Shown: positions 1 to 7,881 of the stretch, one piece after another
Position numbering within the stretch: position 1 is the first letter of the stretch
Layout of the letters: every line of letters begins with the position of its first letter
Source: Mesorhizobium sp. B2-7-1
GTDB taxonomy: Bacteria > Pseudomonadota > Alphaproteobacteria > Rhizobiales > Rhizobiaceae
Direction: 5' to 3'
DNA: 35,193 bases
Assembly: GCF_006440735.1 (NCBI RefSeq)
Contig: NZ_VFUA01000069.1
Coordinates: 1 to 35,193 of the forward strand
Program-made: the position numbers and the translations under genes
Notes under the pieces: generated by a model
Told to the model about the DNA's origin: nothing
The model's input: only the letters and a program-made list of their open reading frames with translations
Databases searched by the model: none

Positions 1-42
1 TTTTCCCAAAACCGCTGCGCACTTTTGGGCGACATGCATTAG
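1..42. repeat. Rhizobial intergenic palindromic repeat, cut by the window edge
   Basis: On the minus strand this reads as an AATGCATGTCGCCCAAAAGTG arm, then a GCAGCGGTTTTGGG arm. CCAAAA pairs with TTTTGG around GTGCGCAGCGG. The layout is the same as the element at 27453-27505 (arms CCGAAAA and TTTTCGG around GTGTGAAGCGG), so both look like members of one dispersed family. I recall such elements as frequent between genes in Mesorhizobium. The left end lies outside the window. Confidence 0.6.
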
Positions 43-161
43 CCCACGAAAAGTCTGCCTCCGAGGCGGCAGCTGTCATGCGGCTGCAATAGGGAACGGG
101 AAAGATCGGCCGCGGGCGGGCAGAGCTCGCACCGAGATCAATTTTCGAAAGGGGGCAGGAC

Positions 162-1751
162 ATGCAGACCGAACTCGACCATCTCGCCGCACTCGCCGGC
201 AAGGGCAGGATCTCGCGGCGCGATTTCCTCGGCCGCGCGGCAGCGCTCGGCGCCTCGGCGGCACTGGCGACCACTTTGGCCGGCAAGGCTTTTGCCGCGA
301 CCCCGGTGAAAGGCGGCATCATCAAGGCCGGGCTGCAGGGTGGCGAATCGACCAACAGCCTCGATCCGGCGCTGAACCTTAGCCAGGTCACCTTCAGCTT
401 CTGCAAGCAGTGGGGCGAATTCCTCGTCCGCCTGACGCCCGACGGCAGCGTCGAGAACCTGATCGCCGAGGAGATCGGCGCCTCGGCCGACGCCAAGACC
501 TGGACGATGAAGATCCGCGACGGCATCGAGTTCCACAATGGCAAGACGGTGACGGCGGAAGACGTTGTCGCCACGCTCGAGCGCCATGCCGACGAGAAGT
601 CGAAATCCGGCGCGCTCGGCATTCTAAAGAACATCAAGACCATCAAGGCCGACGGCAAGGACGTGGTCGTGACGCTCGGCGACGCCGATGCCGACTTCCC
701 CTATATGATGGCCGACTACCATCTCGTCATCCAGCCGAATGGCGGCAAGGACAACCCGAATGCCGGCATCAGCGCCGGCCCGTACAAGGTCACCGTCAAC
801 CAGCCCGGCGTGAAGCATGGCGGCGAGCGCTTCGCCAATTACTGGCGCGGCGACAAGGCCGGCCATGCCGACCAGATCGAGATCGTCGTCATCAACGATC
901 CGACGGCCAGGCTTGCCGCGCTGCAGGGTGGCCAGGTGCATCTCATCAACCGCGTCGAACCGAAGGTGGTCGATCTGGTCAAGCGCATGCCGGGCGTCAG
1001 CATCGAGAACGTGGCGGGGCGCGGCTATTACCCGTTCAACATGTTTTGCGACACGCCGCCCTTCGACAACAACGATTTGCGCATGGCGCTCAAGCTCGCC
1101 ATGGACCGCGAGGAGATGGTCGACAAGATCCTGCGCGGCTACGGCTCGGTCGGCAACGACTTCCCGATCAACGAGGCCTATCCGCTGTTTTCCAACGACA
1201 TCGACCAGCGCAAGTTCGACCCGGAGAAGGCGGCCGCCGCCTACAAGAAGTCGGGCCATAGCGGCTCGATCCTGATGCGCACCTCCGACGTCGCCTTCCC
1301 GGGCGCGGTCGACGCCGCCCAGCTCTACCAGCAGAGCGCCGCCAAGGCCGGCATCAAGATCGAGATCAAGCGCGAGCCGGGCGACGGCTACTGGTCGGAA
1401 GTGTGGAACAAGCAGCCCTTCTCGCTCTCCTACTGGGGCGGAAGGCCGACGCAGGGCCAGATGTATTCCACCGGCTATCTGTCGACCGCCGACTGGAACG
1501 ACACGCGCTTCAAGCGGCCCGAATTCGACAAGATGCTCTATACGGCGCGCGCCGAGCTGGACCAGGCCAAGCGCAAGACGATCTATCGCGACATGGCGAT
1601 GCTGATGCGCGACGAAGGCGGCCTGATCGTGCCGTTCTTCAACCAGTTCGTCGATGCCGCCAACACCAAGAAGATCAGCGGCTACGCCAAGAACCCCAAT
1701 GGCGAGATGATGGACGGCTACGCGCTCTGCGAGTGCTGGCTGAACGCCTGA
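162..1751 (+). CDS. ABC transporter substrate-binding protein, family 5 (peptide/opine type)
   Basis: A 529-residue periplasmic binding protein of the SBP_bac_5 family, which delivers peptides, opines or similar solutes to an ABC importer. The N-terminus carries a twin-arginine signal (SRRDFLG, about residues 18-24), a hydrophobic stretch and an AFA-A cleavage site near residue 45, so Tat export is likely. The body is full length and typical of the family, with the segment DGIEFHNGKTVTAEDV near residue 120. The ATG at 162 follows a purine-rich AAGGGGGCAGG. No permease or ATPase gene lies downstream: a strong terminator follows at once. Partner genes must be left of the window or elsewhere, or this is an orphan binding protein. 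The substrate cannot be inferred. Confidence 0.93.
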   Translation: MQTELDHLAALAGKGRISRRDFLGRAAALGASAALATTLAGKAFAATPVKGGIIKAGLQGGESTNSLDPALNLSQVTFSFCKQWGEFLVRLTPDGSVENLIAEEIGASADAKTWTMKIRDGIEFHNGKTVTAEDVVATLERHADEKSKSGALGILKNIKTIKADGKDVVVTLGDADADFPYMMADYHLVIQPNGGKDNPNAGISAGPYKVTVNQPGVKHGGERFANYWRGDKAGHADQIEIVVINDPTARLAALQGGQVHLINRVEPKVVDLVKRMPGVSIENVAGRGYYPFNMFCDTPPFDNNDLRMALKLAMDREEMVDKILRGYGSVGNDFPINEAYPLFSNDIDQRKFDPEKAAAAYKKSGHSGSILMRTSDVAFPGAVDAAQLYQQSAAKAGIKIEIKREPGDGYWSEVWNKQPFSLSYWGGRPTQGQMYSTGYLSTADWNDTRFKRPEFDKMLYTARAELDQAKRKTIYRDMAMLMRDEGGLIVPFFNQFVDAANTKKISGYAKNPNGEMMDGYALCECWLNA

Positions 1752-1769
1752 TATCAGGCTATCCAAGGC

Positions 1770-1808
1770 AAGCGCCGCGTGTCCGCGCGACACGCGGCGC
1801 TTTTGTTT
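1770..1808 (+). terminator. Rho-independent terminator after the binding-protein gene
   Basis: A perfect 12-bp stem, GCGCCGCGTGTC (1772-1783) with GACACGCGGCGC (1789-1800), has a 5-nt loop and is followed by TTTTGTTT. Two further A-T pairs extend the base. It starts about 20 nt after the stop at 1751 and ends 26 nt before the next start codon, so it should strongly limit read-through into the phosphodiesterase gene. Confidence 0.9.
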
Positions 1809-1833
1809 CGAAGAACAATCACAGGAACCTTCC

Positions 1834-2673
1834 GTGGCGCTCAAATCCAAACTGCTGCTCATCATCCTCGACGGCGTGCCCTACCGGAACTGGCGCCGGC
1901 TGATGGGCAATCTGGAGGGCTGGGCGCAGTCCGGCGAGGCGCAGGTGTGGAGGATGCGTTCGGTGCTGCCGTCGACGTCCGCCTGCTGCTACGCCTCGAT
2001 CCACACCGGTGTCACGCCGCAGGTGCACGGCATCCTTTCCAACGAGAACCGCTTCCGCGTCACGCAGCCGGATATCTTCTCGGAAGTCAGCAAGGCCGGC
2101 GGCAAGACGGGCGCGGTGACCCATTCCTACTGGTCGGAATTCTTCCGTTCGTATCCGTTCGACCTTGTCGAGGACATGGAGTTCGACGATCCAAGCGGGC
2201 CGATCACCCATGGCCGCTTCCACACCATGACCGGCTACAATCTCAAGAACCAGATGACGCCGAGCGACGTCGACCTGTTCGCGACGCTGACCATGCTGGC
2301 GAAGCGCCACGGCATCGACTACGGCATCCTGCACACCTGCACGCTGGATTCGATGGGGCATCGCTTCGGCCATGACTGCCACGAGATGGACCATGCCTGT
2401 TACGCCATGGACGGAATGCTCGCGGCCTTCCTGCCGCAATGGCGCGCGGCCGGCTATGAAGTGATGGTGACGGCCGATCATGGCCAGACCGACCGTGGCC
2501 ACCATGGCGGCCATGACGACGAGATGCAGGATTTCGCGCTCTATTATTTCGGTCCCGCGAAGGGCCCCGAGGCCGACACGCTGCTCGACCAGCTGCAGCT
2601 CGCGCCGACGGTGCTGAGCCGGCTTGGTGTTGAGATACCCGAGACGATGAAGGCGAAGGTGTTCTTGGGGTAA
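1834..2673 (+). CDS. Alkaline phosphatase family protein (nucleotide pyrophosphatase/phosphodiesterase type)
   Basis: A 279-residue enzyme of the alkaline phosphatase superfamily, expected to hydrolyse phosphodiester or phosphonate substrates with two metal ions. Visible elements: LLLIILDG with metal ligand Asp13; the nucleophile loop LPSTSACCYASIHTG (Ser49 aligns with the usual Thr/Ser nucleophile); the DSMGHRFGHD ligand segment; ADHGQ; and GHHGGHDD. All expected metal-binding segments are present. There is no signal peptide, so the protein is probably cytoplasmic. The start is GTG at 1834, preceded by AGGAA at good spacing. It is shorter than many family members (over 400 residues) but looks complete. 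It sits just after a strong terminator, so it probably has its own promoter or depends on read-through. The substrate is unknown. Confidence 0.88.
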   Translation: MALKSKLLLIILDGVPYRNWRRLMGNLEGWAQSGEAQVWRMRSVLPSTSACCYASIHTGVTPQVHGILSNENRFRVTQPDIFSEVSKAGGKTGAVTHSYWSEFFRSYPFDLVEDMEFDDPSGPITHGRFHTMTGYNLKNQMTPSDVDLFATLTMLAKRHGIDYGILHTCTLDSMGHRFGHDCHEMDHACYAMDGMLAAFLPQWRAAGYEVMVTADHGQTDRGHHGGHDDEMQDFALYYFGPAKGPEADTLLDQLQLAPTVLSRLGVEIPETMKAKVFLG

Positions 2674-2740
2674 GCGCGGCTTCTCCTTCGCCTCTTGGGG
2701 GGAAGGAAAAGCGCTCCCTCTGGCAACACTCACTCTCTTC

Positions 2741-2777
2741 GGTTAGCCTCCGAAAAATCCTTGGCGGAGGGTGAACC
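2741..2777 (+). promoter_or_regulatory. Possible leader hairpin upstream of the ECF sigma gene
   Basis: CCTCCG (2747-2752) pairs with CGGAGG (2765-2770), and GGTT (2741-2744) pairs with AACC (2774-2777). The right arm contains a Shine-Dalgarno-like GGAGG and abuts a GTG at 2771 that is in frame with the sigma gene. If translation used that codon the hairpin would mask the ribosome site. The ATG at 2831 is the more usual start, so a regulatory role is speculative. Confidence 0.25.
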
Positions 2778-2830
2778 TTTTTGGATCGATCAGCGACAGA
2801 GCTTCGAGGAGCCAGGCGGCTCGACCGGCC

Positions 2831-3397
2831 ATGAATGCGACGACCGAAACCGATCGCGCGCTTGTAGACCGGGTCGCGAAGGGCGACCGGGCCGCCGTTC
2901 GGCTCCTGTTCATGCGTCACCACGCGCGGATCTACCGCTTCGTGGCGCGCCAGACGGGATCGGAAATGATGGCCGACGATATCGCGAACGAGGTCTTTCT
3001 GGAGCTGTGGAAACAGGCGGCGGGCTTCGAGGGACGCTCTGAGGTTTCCACGTGGCTGCTCGGCATCGCCCGCTTCAAGGCGCTGTCCATGCTGCGCAAG
3101 AAGAAGGAAGACTGGATCGACGACGACGACGCGGCGCAGGTTCCAGACGGCGCCGACACGCCGGAAGTCGTGACCATGAAGGAGGACAAGGCCGCCGCCT
3201 TGCGCCGCTTCGTCGACGCCTTACCGGAAGAACACCGCACGGTGATCGACCTTGCCTATTACCACGAACAGTCGGTGACCGAGATCGGCGAGGTGCTCGC
3301 CATTCCGGTCGCGACCGTCAAGACCAGGATGTTCTACGCCCGCAAGAAACTCGGCGAGGCCCTCAAGGCCGCCGGTTACGACAGGGGGTGGCCATGA
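2831..3397 (+). CDS. ECF-family RNA polymerase sigma factor
   Basis: A sigma-70 family extracytoplasmic-function factor of about 188 residues. Region 2 is seen in the segment from RLLFMRHHARIYRFVARQ to FLELWKQAAGFEGRS and STWLLGIARFKALSMLR; region 4 in LPEEHRTVIDLAYYHEQSVTEIGEVLAIPVATVKTRMFYARKKL, a typical helix-turn-helix. The linker holds an acidic DDDD run. I prefer ATG 2831 (protein begins MNATTETD), where family similarity should start; an in-frame GTG at 2771 would add 20 residues. The stop overlaps the start of the next gene as ATGA, so sigma and anti-sigma are translationally coupled. It probably directs a small envelope-related regulon that includes its own operon. Confidence 0.93.
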   Translation: MNATTETDRALVDRVAKGDRAAVRLLFMRHHARIYRFVARQTGSEMMADDIANEVFLELWKQAAGFEGRSEVSTWLLGIARFKALSMLRKKKEDWIDDDDAAQVPDGADTPEVVTMKEDKAAALRRFVDALPEEHRTVIDLAYYHEQSVTEIGEVLAIPVATVKTRMFYARKKLGEALKAAGYDRGWP

Positions 3398-4062
3398 GCG
3401 CCGCTGAAAAGATGTCGCGCCGCGACGAGATGGAAACGCTGCTGCCGTTCTACCTGAACGGCTCGCTGGAAGGCGCTGAACTGGAGGCCGTCGAGGAATG
3501 GCTGGCGACCGATCCGGCGGCGCTTTCAGCACTTGGCGAAGCCGAGGCCGAGTTTTCCGGCACCGCTGCCGCCAACGAGGCGATCCGGCCGCCGGCCGAT
3601 GCGCTGAGCCGTTTTACCAGGGCGCTCGACGCCGAGGCCGGACCCGTGCGCGCGCCCGCCGGCCAATCCTGGCTGGCGAAAGTCTTCGGTCGGGTCGCAG
3701 CGATGCCGGCCGGCGTCGCCTGGGCGGCCGCCGCGGCGCTGCTTGCCTTGGTGCTGGTGCAGTCCTTCGAACAGCCGGGCGGCAAGGGCAACGACTTCGA
3801 GGTGGCCGGCGCCGAGGACGATCTGGCGAAGCTGCCTTTCGCGCTGGTGAAGTTCAAGCCGGATGCGAAGATGGCCGATATCGCCGCCTTCCTCGGCCAG
3901 AACGGATTGAAGATCGCCGCCGGCCCGACCGCGGATGGCGTGTTCCACCTGACGATCCCGGCCAGCACGGCGGCCGACTACGACCGGATTGTCGGCCTTA
4001 TTGCCGCCCAGCCTTTCGCGGATGCTGTGATCCAGGGAAGGAAACCGGTCGGTGGCGGCTAA
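3394..4062 (+). CDS. Membrane-bound anti-sigma factor with propeptide-like periplasmic domain
   Basis: A 222-residue single-pass membrane protein. The cytoplasmic N-terminus (about residues 10-55, with LLPFYLNGSLEGAELEAVEEW) has the helical look of anti-sigma domains but lacks the His/Cys set of a zinc-binding one. One membrane helix lies at about 104-124. The outside part (about 147-214) begins LPFALVKFKPDAKMADIAAF, continues with a GLKI turn and ends in a second strand-helix unit. That order resembles the prodomain of the adjacent protease (VLVTVDGDAG, GLQV). It overlaps the sigma gene by 4 nt and the protease gene by 11 nt. Inference: it holds the sigma factor at the membrane and senses an envelope signal, perhaps through the protease. 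Confidence 0.85.
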   Translation: MSAAEKMSRRDEMETLLPFYLNGSLEGAELEAVEEWLATDPAALSALGEAEAEFSGTAAANEAIRPPADALSRFTRALDAEAGPVRAPAGQSWLAKVFGRVAAMPAGVAWAAAAALLALVLVQSFEQPGGKGNDFEVAGAEDDLAKLPFALVKFKPDAKMADIAAFLGQNGLKIAAGPTADGVFHLTIPASTAADYDRIVGLIAAQPFADAVIQGRKPVGGG

Positions 4063-5605
4063 CGCAATTCCAGGAAAAGTGCGCCGCGGTTTTCCGTCCG
4101 GAATTGTGTCGGGGCCGAAAGCCATTCTTCGCGCGGTGATCCTCGCGGCGGCATTTGTCGCCGCGCCGGCGTTCGCGCAGACCAACGACCCCAACCTGAC
4201 GCAAAAGCAGGTCGATTGCCTGAACCGCACGACCGCGACGGGCGCGGGCTGCGACAAGGATGACGGCGCCAAGAACAACGGCGGGACGCCGGGCACCGCC
4301 ACGGGCGGCGCGGTGTTCCTGCCGGCGCTGATCGTCGACCTGTTCCCGAACCCGCCGGCGGGCGCGGCACCACAAACGTCCGCACCGTCCAACGGAACAT
4401 CGTCGAACGGTCCCGCCAACACGCCGCCGCCAGCGCCGAGCGGTCCCGTCACGGTGCCGCAAGGCCTCAACCTGGCGGAGCCGCCGCGGGCGATCGCCGG
4501 CGAGTTCGTGCCCGACGAGGTGCTGGTGACGGTCGACGGCGACGCCGGCGTGGTGCAGCAGATCGCCAACTCCTTCGGCCTGCAGGTGCGCTCGCAACGC
4601 CAGTCGCGGCTGCTCGGCAGCACGCTGGTGCGCTTCGGCATAACCGACGGGCGGCCGGTCGGCGTGGTGCTGGCGCAGCTCGCCGCCGACGGGCGCACGC
4701 AGCGGCGCGAGCCCAATCACATCTACACGCTGCAGCAGGCGGCCGGCATCGTGAACTATGCCTTCGACCGCATCGCGCTCGATTCGAAAGAAGCAAGCGG
4801 GGAAAATGTGCGCGTCGCCGTCATCGATACCGGCATCGACGACACCAACCCGGTGCTCGCCGGCGTGATTGCCGACCAGTATGACGCGATGCCCAATGTG
4901 CCGATCGAGAAGCGCGACCACGGCACTTCGGTCGACGGGCTGATCGCCGGCATCGGTCCACTGGAAGGCATGGCGCCGGGCGCCAGGATCTATCACGCGC
5001 GGGCCTTCGAAGGCGGCAAGTCGACCATGGACGTCATCCTGTCGGCGCTCGACTGGGCGGCCGAGCAGAATGTGCGCATCATCAATATGAGCTTCGTCGG
5101 GCCGAAGAACGACCTGCTCGGCACCGCCTGCCGCAATGCGCGGGCGATGGGCATGGTGCTGGTCGCGGCTGCCGGCAACAATGGGCCGAAGGCGCCCTAT
5201 GGCTATCCGGCCGCGTTCGACGGCGTGATCGCGGTGACCGCCACCGACGCCAAGGACGGGCTGATGCCGCAGGCCAATCGCGGCGCCTATGTGTTCATCT
5301 CGGCGCCGGGCGTGGAGATGGTGGCGCCGAGCGGCGCCGGCTCCGACGTGGTGACCGGCACGTCCTTCGCCGCCGCGATCGTGTCCGGCGCCATCGCCAA
5401 CCTGATCCACGCCGCGCCGGACCGCTCAGCCGACGATATCGAGAGGGCGCTTGCGGCAACGGCCAAGGATCTCGGCCCAAAGGGGCGGGACAATGATTTC
5501 GGCTATGGGCTGCTGGACATCAAGGCGGCCGAGGCAGCGAGGAGTAAGGTCAATCCGCTTGCCGCCACCGGGCGGGGATTTGCTGCATCTGATCCCGGCG
5601 GTTAG
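4052..5605 (+). CDS. Exported subtilisin-like serine protease (S8 family)
   Basis: A 517-residue protease with a long N-terminus and a Sec signal (hydrophobic 24-42, cleavage after AFA). A low-complexity Pro/Gly/Asn/Thr segment (about 70-135) follows, then a prodomain-like region (about 150-228) and the catalytic domain. The triad is complete: Asp259 in VIDTGID, His290 in DHGTSVDG, Ser438 in GTSFAAAIVSG; Asn376 in AAAGNNGP is the likely oxyanion residue. After the catalytic His the common HGTHVAG reads HGTSVDG. The start is GTG 4052 with GGAAGGAAA 8 nt upstream, overlapping the anti-sigma gene by 11 nt. Co-transcription with a sigma/anti-sigma pair suggests it is part of the signalling circuit or its output. 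A fragment of a second copy lies at 6291-6363. Confidence 0.93.
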   Translation: MAANAIPGKVRRGFPSGIVSGPKAILRAVILAAAFVAAPAFAQTNDPNLTQKQVDCLNRTTATGAGCDKDDGAKNNGGTPGTATGGAVFLPALIVDLFPNPPAGAAPQTSAPSNGTSSNGPANTPPPAPSGPVTVPQGLNLAEPPRAIAGEFVPDEVLVTVDGDAGVVQQIANSFGLQVRSQRQSRLLGSTLVRFGITDGRPVGVVLAQLAADGRTQRREPNHIYTLQQAAGIVNYAFDRIALDSKEASGENVRVAVIDTGIDDTNPVLAGVIADQYDAMPNVPIEKRDHGTSVDGLIAGIGPLEGMAPGARIYHARAFEGGKSTMDVILSALDWAAEQNVRIINMSFVGPKNDLLGTACRNARAMGMVLVAAAGNNGPKAPYGYPAAFDGVIAVTATDAKDGLMPQANRGAYVFISAPGVEMVAPSGAGSDVVTGTSFAAAIVSGAIANLIHAAPDRSADDIERALAATAKDLGPKGRDNDFGYGLLDIKAAEAARSKVNPLAATGRGFAASDPGG

Positions 5606-5671
5606 GTCATCGATGTCGTCGCCTGGCTCAAGGCCAAAGCCTCTATTTCCGCACTTTGGACAGACCTATCG

Positions 5672-6141
5672 TTATTTTTCTCGAAGGCGAACCAACGCGG
5701 TCGGCAGAGAACTAAGAAACAAAACCAGGCAAACACAGAGAAGCACTATGTCTTTGTAGAGAAACTCCCCGGCCAGATTCCACGCAATGGGATCGGTGGA
5801 GATGGGTCGTAAAGAAAAATGACCAGGTGATGAGAAACGTACCGACCCCGATCAAGGCGCCAAGGGCGGACAAGACAGGCACAAACGCCCCCCAACGCCA
5901 GGAGGGCAGCCGTCCCCAACTCGATGCATCCCAGAAGATAGGCCTCGCCTCTAATTCCAAAAATCTGGAGCCAAGAAACGAACGGACTGTTTGAGATGTA
6001 GAGAGCGATTCCTTGTGCTGACTGCGGTGTGAACTTCTGGATCCCGAACGACACGAAAATCAGCACCATTACCCACCTGAGGATGGCAAGCGGCCAATAA
6101 GAGCCGAAGCCTGTCTCAGCGATATTGAACTCTCTATGCAT
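5672..6141 (-). pseudogene. DUF417 (YkgB/RclC-like) membrane protein, two frameshifts
   Basis: Read on the minus strand, three consecutive frames together give one DUF417-type membrane protein. Frame 1, from ATG 6141, gives LRWVMVLIFVSFGIQKFTP, YISNSPFVSW and LGCIELGTAALLALG. Near the six-C run at 5888-5893 the frame changes to AFVPVLSALGALIGVGTFLI and TWSFFFTT. Near 5812 it changes again to DPIAWNLAGEFLYKDIVLLC, ending in TAA at 5672-5674. All family segments are present in order, so damage is limited to two small indels. Members are inner-membrane proteins; E. coli RclC is linked to reactive-chlorine resistance. Either the gene is recently inactivated or the homopolymer indel is a sequencing error. 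Base composition is more AT-rich than the neighbours. Confidence 0.8.
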
Positions 6142-6290
6142 GCTATGTCCTTTGCCGGAAGCGATATATCAGACCAAGGAACCGCAGCCGGCAGTGGTTT
6201 TAGCAAGCTGCAGGCTCTTGAAGGCCGCACAGCTTACTTCGTCGCCAGACAAATTTCGTTACATCCCCCACACCCGAAGACAGAGGGCCC

Positions 6291-6363
6291 GGCAATCGCG
6301 GCGCCCATGCCTTCATCTCGGCGCCGGGCGTCGATATGGTGGCACTGAGCGGAGGCGGCTCCT
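6291..6363 (+). pseudogene. Relic of an S8 subtilisin-like protease gene
   Basis: This stretch translates in one frame to GNRGAHAFISAPGVDMVALS followed by GGGS. It matches residues 409-431 of the complete protease upstream (NRGAYVFISAPGVEMVAPSG). By hand alignment 62 of 73 bases match 5273-5345. The homology stops just before the catalytic-serine motif GTSFAAA, and nothing recognisable precedes it. It is therefore a dead fragment left from a duplicated protease gene or from recombination. The rest of 6142-6394 holds nothing I can assign. Confidence 0.75.
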
Positions 6364-6394
6364 GGTGCGAACCAGCTCCGCGCCTGGAACCGCT

Positions 6395-7741
6395 CTATAA
6401 TGCCGGCCCTAACCGCACAGGGCTTCCATCATAGAAGCGCGGCAGCCGGAAGCGGCTGAGATCGTGCCCGATGTCGTTTCCCTGGATCATGTCGGAGACG
6501 ACGCGGCCTATGCCGGGCCCTATGCCGAAGCCATGGCCGCTCATTCCGGTCGCGACGAAAAGACCGCCGATCGCCTGGACCCGATCCACGACGGGGACGA
6601 CGTCGGGCATGGCGTCGATCATGCCGCCCCAGCCGACCTTCAGGCGAACTTTCTCGAACTGTGGAAAAAGCTGCTTGAAATTGCGCTCGATCGAACGAAG
6701 CCGGGCCGGTTCGGGGGCCGGGTTGAGCACCCGCATTCTCTCGAAAGGACTCGTCGAATCCGGCGCCCAATCGCGCGGCGTCGACCAGCCATCCGGGTAG
6801 CCTGACGGAGCGAAGGGGAAATAGCTCGCTCCGAACGGATCGTTCCTGAGGGCGGGAATGTACTTGGTGGCGTGCCGGAATGCGTCAGGCCCCAGGTAAA
6901 GCAAGTGGCTGCCACCTCCGGCGAGCGTGTAGCCGCCATCCTGTCTGCGCCGGAAAGCGATGTGGTTGTCGGCGGCCGCGCCTGCATAGATCTCAGGCAA
7001 GGGCTCCGTTGCGGCCACGGTCACCCGGACGCTGAGCTGAGGGATGGATACGCCGTGTCTTTTCAGGAACAGGGACGACCAGGCGCCGCCCGCGACCAGC
7101 ACGCTGGAAGTCTCGATATATCCCGCCTCGGTCCACACACCCTTGATCCTGCCGGCCGCGGTGTCGAGGCCTCGCGCCGCGCAATTCTCGACGATCCTGG
7201 CGCCTTTGCGCACCGCAAGCCGGGCCAGCGCAGGCACCGCCAGCCAGGGTTCCGCACGCATATCGGAGGGCGTCGTCATCGCGCCCACGAACCTGCGCGA
7301 CATGCCGGTGATGAGCTTCGCGGTTTCGCTCGCGTCGAGCAGGCGCGTGTCGAGCTCATGGATCGCGGCGACCTTCATGAACGCTTCGAAGCCGGCCATG
7401 TCCTTGTCGGCGTTCGCCAGGTAGGTCACGCCTGTCTGGGTGAGCCCGATGTCCTCGCCGCTTTCCTCGGCCAATTGCCGCCACAGGCGGATAGCCTCGA
7501 TGACGATCGGCAGCTCATCCGCGTCCCGTCCCTGCTTTCTGATCCAGCCCCAATTTCGCGAGGACTGTTCGGCCGCGACACGGCCTTTTTCCAGCAGCGT
7601 CACCGGAATGTTCCGGGAGGCAAGGAAGAGCGCCGTCGTTACGCCGATAATGCCGCCACCGACAATCACCACCTGCGACGTCTTCGGCGGCGGCCCAGCG
7701 TATTGGATTGAATCCGCTTCGGTGAACGGGAATGTGGGCAA
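6395..7741 (-). CDS. FAD-dependent oxidoreductase (DAO family, D-amino acid dehydrogenase-like)
   Basis: A 448-residue flavoprotein of the DAO family, which oxidises amines or amino acids. The N-terminal dinucleotide-binding motif VVIVGGGIIGVTTALFLA (about residues 24-41) is followed by an acidic LLEKG at the end of the second strand (Glu51). The C-terminal family block is WGGMIDAMPDVVPVVDRV, then GGLFVATGMSGHGFGIGP. The start appears to be TTG at 7741: no Met codon occurs before the FAD motif, so either translation starts weakly or the true start is the internal GTG, which would cut into the fold. It lies 140 bp downstream of aglR on the same strand but has no evident role in alpha-glucoside use. 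The substrate is unknown. Confidence 0.88.
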   Translation of the reverse strand: MPTFPFTEADSIQYAGPPPKTSQVVIVGGGIIGVTTALFLASRNIPVTLLEKGRVAAEQSSRNWGWIRKQGRDADELPIVIEAIRLWRQLAEESGEDIGLTQTGVTYLANADKDMAGFEAFMKVAAIHELDTRLLDASETAKLITGMSRRFVGAMTTPSDMRAEPWLAVPALARLAVRKGARIVENCAARGLDTAAGRIKGVWTEAGYIETSSVLVAGGAWSSLFLKRHGVSIPQLSVRVTVAATEPLPEIYAGAAADNHIAFRRRQDGGYTLAGGGSHLLYLGPDAFRHATKYIPALRNDPFGASYFPFAPSGYPDGWSTPRDWAPDSTSPFERMRVLNPAPEPARLRSIERNFKQLFPQFEKVRLKVGWGGMIDAMPDVVPVVDRVQAIGGLFVATGMSGHGFGIGPGIGRVVSDMIQGNDIGHDLSRFRLPRFYDGSPVRLGPAL

Positions 7742-7881
7742 ATGGCGTACTCTGGACGATTGGTTGACGGTTCTGGCTTACCGGTTGTCACCGTACAAGG
7801 TCAGGAGCAGGCGAAGGCGGATCATTGTCCCACGAGGTAAAGGGTGCCGGGAAGCGCTCGAAGACGCTGTCGTATCCTGAC

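Noticed and set aside
624..1865. Long minus-strand reading frame opposite the binding-protein gene
   Set aside because: It is complementary to a strong gene, rich in His/Arg/Asp/Val as GC-rich antisense frames are, and has no recognisable domain. Similar frames at 3998-5410, 9133-10365 and 12875-14563 were rejected for the same reason.
2722..2745. GGCAAC...CGGTT as an ECF-type autoregulated promoter
   Set aside because: The spacing between the two elements is about 13 bp, too short for the usual 16-17 bp, and the match is weak.
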